NCBI GenBank assembly: GCA_018715425.1
Contig: DVLR01000108.1
Coordinates: 1 to 20,985 of the forward strand
Direction: 5' to 3'
DNA length: 20,985 nt
Source of the DNA: Candidatus Merdenecus merdavium
Lineage (GTDB): Bacteria > Bacillota > Clostridia > Lachnospirales > Lachnospiraceae
Shown: positions 18,447 to 20,985 of the stretch, in pieces
Layout: every line of letters starts with the position of its first letter
Numbering within the stretch: position 1 is the stretch's first letter
Program-made: the position numbers and the translations under genes
The notes under the pieces: model-generated
Database searches by the model: none
Told to the model about the DNA's origin: nothing
What the model saw: only the letters and a program-made list of their open reading frames with translations

Positions 18447-18459
18447 AAATCTGATGGAA
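18431..18459 (-). promoter_or_regulatory. Candidate activator-dependent promoter of the RiPP operon
   Basis: Minus-strand TATAGT (18436-18431), five of six to the -10 consensus, lies 17 bases from a poor -35, TTCCAT (18459-18454). A weak -35 fits a promoter needing an activator. The predicted leader before the precursor ATG is about 37 bases. Confidence 0.4.
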
Positions 18460-18489
18460 GATCAAAACCAAGCACAGTAGTTCTGACAT

Positions 18490-18520
18490 CTTACCATAGG
18501 CTCTCTTATTCATAAACTGT
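18490..18520 (-). promoter_or_regulatory. Candidate LytTR binding half-sites
   Basis: Minus-strand ACAGTTTAT (18520-18512) fits the 9-base LytTR/AgrA half-site pattern fully, and TATGGTAAG (18498-18490) fits in seven of nine positions. They start 22 bases apart, about two helical turns, as LytTR regulators require, and lie upstream of the candidate -35. The operon encodes a LytTR regulator. Confidence 0.35.
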
Positions 18521-18774
18521 ATTGCTATTTACAAGAAAAATATAACGGATTGACGTCTGACTTTCAATGGATTCTGTTTATTCTGTCGTTTTTTCTACTT
18601 ATTTTGTGTGATGCCTCTATAGAACAGGCTAATTCTATGGATCTATAATATAAAATCATCTTTAGCTAAAGTTAACTAATGATATTGAAATCTAAGCTGT
18701 AATGATAAGGATTCAAGAGAGAGTTAGTATTCAGCAATATAGATGTTCTCTAATAAATCTGATAGAATGAAAAA

Positions 18775-18903
18775 ATGGTTGCTAAACCTGTTAAAGAAAA
18801 TATTAAATTAAATGAATCTCATTTGGAGTTATATTCCTTATTAGGTGAAGAATATATGGCTATAAAAGAAGGGAGATTTTCAACTCTAGAAGAAGTGCAA
18901 TAG
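18775..18903 (+). pseudogene. Antitoxin-like fragment (possible Phd/YefM C-terminal remnant)
   Basis: A 42-codon plus-strand frame whose C-terminal part, LELYSLLGEEYMAIKEGRFS then TLEEVQ, resembles the tail of type II antitoxins of the Phd/YefM kind. It has no ribosome binding site, is closed by a stop four codons upstream, and its TAG is followed in frame by RIYKRSGNNE, which would continue such a tail. No toxin gene follows. The family resemblance is by eye only. Confidence 0.3.
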
Positions 18904-18945
18904 AGGATTTATAAAAGAAGTGGAAACAATGAGTCGTTTAAATTT

Positions 18946-18977
18946 CATTGAACGGTATAAAATTATACCGCTCAATG
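18946..18977 (+). terminator. Strong inverted repeat, possible terminator
   Basis: CATTGAACGGTATAA and TTATACCGCTCAATG pair over 15 positions with one mismatch around AA. On the plus strand it is followed by TTTTAAGG, on the minus strand by AAATTTAAA. It may be a weak plus-strand terminator, or the end repeat of a lost element. Confidence 0.4.
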
Positions 18978-19145
18978 TTTTAAGGAGTGTGATACTGTAA
19001 CTTCTGTATTTTTATCATATTTGCTTGTTTTTTCTTTGTGTACCATATTTTGATCTCTTTTTTTATAATCATTAGGACTTCTGCCTTCGTGCTATCCATT
19101 ACAAGGACAAGGTTTCACTCCTCCTATGGCTTGTATCACTTCATA
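18972..19145 (-). pseudogene. Broken minus-strand reading frame, unrecognised
   Basis: A minus-strand frame of about 57 codons interrupted by one TAG (19094-19092) reads like coding sequence: a KPCPCNG motif before the stop, then HEGRSPNDYKKRDQN and a lysine-rich tail ending HSLKH. Its TGA lies inside the inverted repeat at 18946-18977. No start codon or ribosome binding site suits it, so it may be the 3' end of a decayed gene or mobile element, or chance. Confidence 0.2.
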
Positions 19146-19256
19146 TTACGTATCTAAATCTTATCAAAACACAAGTACTATTAGCTTTTCTTGTTTTCAA
19201 TCAAAGGAGAATACAGTTGAAAGATTAAAAAACTTTCACGAGAACTTCCCCTGTTA

Positions 19257-20654
19257 CTATGCTGGCTTTTCATCAGTAAACTCAGCACATCTATGACAGG
19301 ATGTACAATGTTTTTCATCCCATATGCCATCTGCCGTTACCGCCCATTCTTCTGCTACATGCTTACATTTTTCTGAAAGCTCCCGTACATTCTCTGGATC
19401 TTGTAGATCTGTTGAATGGGCTCCAGAATCTTCTACCACTTTTGTCAATGCCCCTGGATTATCCAGTAACGGACAGGGACGTAGATGATTATCATGGAAG
19501 GGCTGACCTTTTCGGTATTCTTTAAATAATGGTGACTGTAATGTTTCAAGTAAGGTTTTCTCCTTGATATTGGAATCTGAATAATGTATAAATGCACATG
19601 GCTCCATATCTCCATTGGCATTAATATGTAAATATCTTCGTCCACCAGCCAAACATCCGCCTGAATACTCTCCGTCATTCCAAAAATCAAGAGTAAAAAT
19701 TGGTTTTGTAGCTCGGAACTTTCTTACTTGCTCATACATAAACTTCCTCTGTTCTGCTGATACCATCAGTTCTGGTACTGCCTCTTTTCCAACTGGCATA
19801 TAAGTAAAGAACCAACAAAACTTAGCTCCCCACGTTACCATCTGATCAAAATATTCCTCGGAACCAATCACCTCTACATTGGTGCTGGTGTAACAACAAG
19901 AGATACCGAAGGGCAGTTTTTTATCCCTTAATATCTGCATTGCTCTTTCTACATGGGAAAAAGTACCTTTCCCTCTCCTGGAATCTGTAGCCTCTTCAAA
20001 ACCTTCTACACTGATAGCTGGAATAAAATTCTTAACTCGCAGCATCTCATGGGCAAATGCTTCATCAATCAATGTTCCATTGGTAAATGCAGTAAACTGA
20101 CTGTCTGGATGTGCTTCACACAGGCGGATGAGATCCTTCTTTCGTACCATAGGTTCACCACCAGAATACAAAAAGAAGTATGTTCCTAATTCATTGGCTT
20201 GTTTAATGATATCATCCATTTGTTCGTATGTCATATTCAATTGGTTTCCATATTCAGCCGCCCAACAACCAGTACAATTTAAATTACAGGCTGACGTAGG
20301 ATCCATTAGAATGGCCCATGGAATATTACAGTCCAATTCTGATTCCAGTTTACGCTGTCTTGGATAACCAATTAGACTAGCGTTGACAACAAAATTCTGG
20401 AAGGTTGTCTTTAATACCTCTCTGTCAATATCCTGATACAGATTTAAAATATACTGATACCAGTTTTGATCTGGGCTACTTATGGCCTCACTGACTACTT
20501 GAATCTGATTGTCCCATTTTGCTCCAATTAAATGGTTTAGATTCTCCACCCAATGAACCAATTTAGGAATATTTTCCTCTGGATTTCCCGAAATATAATT
20601 TAGTGCCTGATTGATTGTTTTGCTTACCGCTGCTTCCTTAATGCTTTTCTTCAT
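19257..20654 (-). CDS. Radical SAM/SPASM-like protein of unknown function
   Basis: Iron-sulfur enzyme of 465 residues. A helical N-terminal region of about 110 residues precedes the SAM-cluster motif CNLNCTGCW (Cys123, 127, 130), then YSGGEP and the core barrel. The C-terminal third is Cys-rich: GGCLAGGRRYLHINANGDMEPC, then LRPCPLLDN, EKCKHV, and a closing CTSCHRC, resembling a SPASM-like domain for extra clusters. GAGGAG lies 7-8 bases before the ATG. It follows the unrecognised gene at the right edge by 33 bases, so they may form an operon. Proteins with this long N terminus are widespread in Clostridia; I know no assigned reaction. It differs clearly from the RiPP maturase, and there is no precursor-like ORF beside it, so a role in this RiPP pathway is doubtful. 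Confidence 0.85.
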   Translation of the reverse strand: MKKSIKEAAVSKTINQALNYISGNPEENIPKLVHWVENLNHLIGAKWDNQIQVVSEAISSPDQNWYQYILNLYQDIDREVLKTTFQNFVVNASLIGYPRQRKLESELDCNIPWAILMDPTSACNLNCTGCWAAEYGNQLNMTYEQMDDIIKQANELGTYFFLYSGGEPMVRKKDLIRLCEAHPDSQFTAFTNGTLIDEAFAHEMLRVKNFIPAISVEGFEEATDSRRGKGTFSHVERAMQILRDKKLPFGISCCYTSTNVEVIGSEEYFDQMVTWGAKFCWFFTYMPVGKEAVPELMVSAEQRKFMYEQVRKFRATKPIFTLDFWNDGEYSGGCLAGGRRYLHINANGDMEPCAFIHYSDSNIKEKTLLETLQSPLFKEYRKGQPFHDNHLRPCPLLDNPGALTKVVEDSGAHSTDLQDPENVRELSEKCKHVAEEWAVTADGIWDEKHCTSCHRCAEFTDEKPA

Positions 20655-20687
20655 CCGTTCTTCTCCTCTGATATCATTTGTTCACTT

Positions 20688-20985
20688 TTAGTTTCCAGGA
20701 TTTAAATAAATCTTTGTATTTTTAAGTAAATGACGTGGAAATGTATTGTGTATCACGCCATATAAATCATTACGAATCTGCTGTATATTAACTCCTGCTT
20801 CATACTGTATCCATAGTACAATTGTGGTAATCTCTTGTAACTTACCCTGTTGATCATAGGTAACGTTTACCTGCGCCTTTCCATCTGGTTCTAGATATCC
20901 CATATATCCATGTTTGCGAAGGATCTCCAGTTTCTTTATTAATCGATTGGCATATGCAACTACCATGTCCTCATCATCCTTTTCT
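20688..20985 (-). CDS. Unrecognised protein, 3' part (runs off the right edge)
   Basis: The frame is open from TAA at 20688 to the window edge. An ATG at 20966 would give 92 residues (starting MVVAYANRLIKKLEILRKHG), but the frame continues upstream with the acidic EKDDED, and the spacing of any ribosome binding site there is poor, so the true start probably lies outside. The visible part is soluble, mixed helix and strand, ending TKIYLNPGN. No motif is recognised. Likely upstream partner of the radical SAM gene that begins 33 bases later. Confidence 0.6.
   Translation of the reverse strand, partial: EKDDEDMVVAYANRLIKKLEILRKHGYMGYLEPDGKAQVNVTYDQQGKLQEITTIVLWIQYEAGVNIQQIRNDLYGVIHNTFPRHLLKNTKIYLNPGN

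Larger units (their letters stand above)
18388..19256. other. Gene-poor region upstream of the RiPP operon
   Basis: No intact gene is supported. From left to right it holds the RiPP promoter region with an inverted repeat (18424-18446), candidate LytTR half-sites (18490-18520), adjacent small palindromes TTTAGCTAAA and AGTTAACT (18661-18677), a short antitoxin-like reading frame on the plus strand (18775-18903), a strong inverted repeat (18946-18977), and a minus-strand frame broken by one TAG (18972-19145). The mix of broken reading frames suggests a decayed accessory segment. Confidence 0.45.

Overview
The window looks like chromosomal DNA of a low-GC anaerobic Firmicute, probably a gut-type Clostridia (Lachnospiraceae-like) organism. 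The grounds are the AT-rich composition, strong AGGAGG ribosome binding sites, the lipoprotein signal style, YesM/YesN-type and Agr-type two-component systems, and oxygen-sensitive radical SAM enzymes. This is an inference from style, with no marker gene to confirm it. Every convincing gene lies on the minus strand, so transcription runs from right to left.

Left half (about 10.3 kb down to 0.1 kb): an organosulfur (sulfate-ester or sulfonate type) uptake and processing locus. Reading with transcription: a substrate-binding lipoprotein, a post-gene hairpin, two NitT/TauT-type permeases, two different ATPases, a cytoplasmic Cys-type sulfatase, a hairpin and a new promoter, a YesM-like sensor kinase, a YesN-like AraC-type response regulator, and a TauE/SafE-family exporter, closed by a strong terminator-like hairpin. 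The working picture is that the kinase and regulator sense the compound, the ABC importer brings it in, the sulfatase cleaves it in the cytoplasm, and the exporter removes an oxidised sulfur product. The two ATPases have complementary defects (degenerate signature in one, missing switch histidine in the other), which predicts a heterodimer with one intact and one degenerate ATP site.

Middle and right (about 18.5 kb down to 10.7 kb): a compact, apparently undescribed RiPP (ribosomally made, post-translationally modified peptide) operon. A 31-residue precursor with a very strong ribosome binding site (18292-18387) is followed by a long hairpin, then a radical SAM/SPASM maturase, an ABC-B exporter without a peptidase domain, an ABC ATPase and ABC-2-like permease (likely export or self-immunity), a LytTR response regulator and an AgrC-like histidine kinase. 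The later genes overlap or nearly touch. Candidate LytTR half-sites and an activator-dependent promoter precede the precursor, suggesting autoregulation, possibly with the mature peptide as the signal.

Far right (18.4-21.0 kb): a roughly 870-base gene-poor stretch holding the RiPP promoter, a possible decayed antitoxin fragment and a strong inverted repeat. Beyond it are a second, unrelated radical SAM/SPASM enzyme and the 3' end of an unrecognised gene that runs off the window. No rRNA, tRNA, CRISPR array or intact mobile element was seen.
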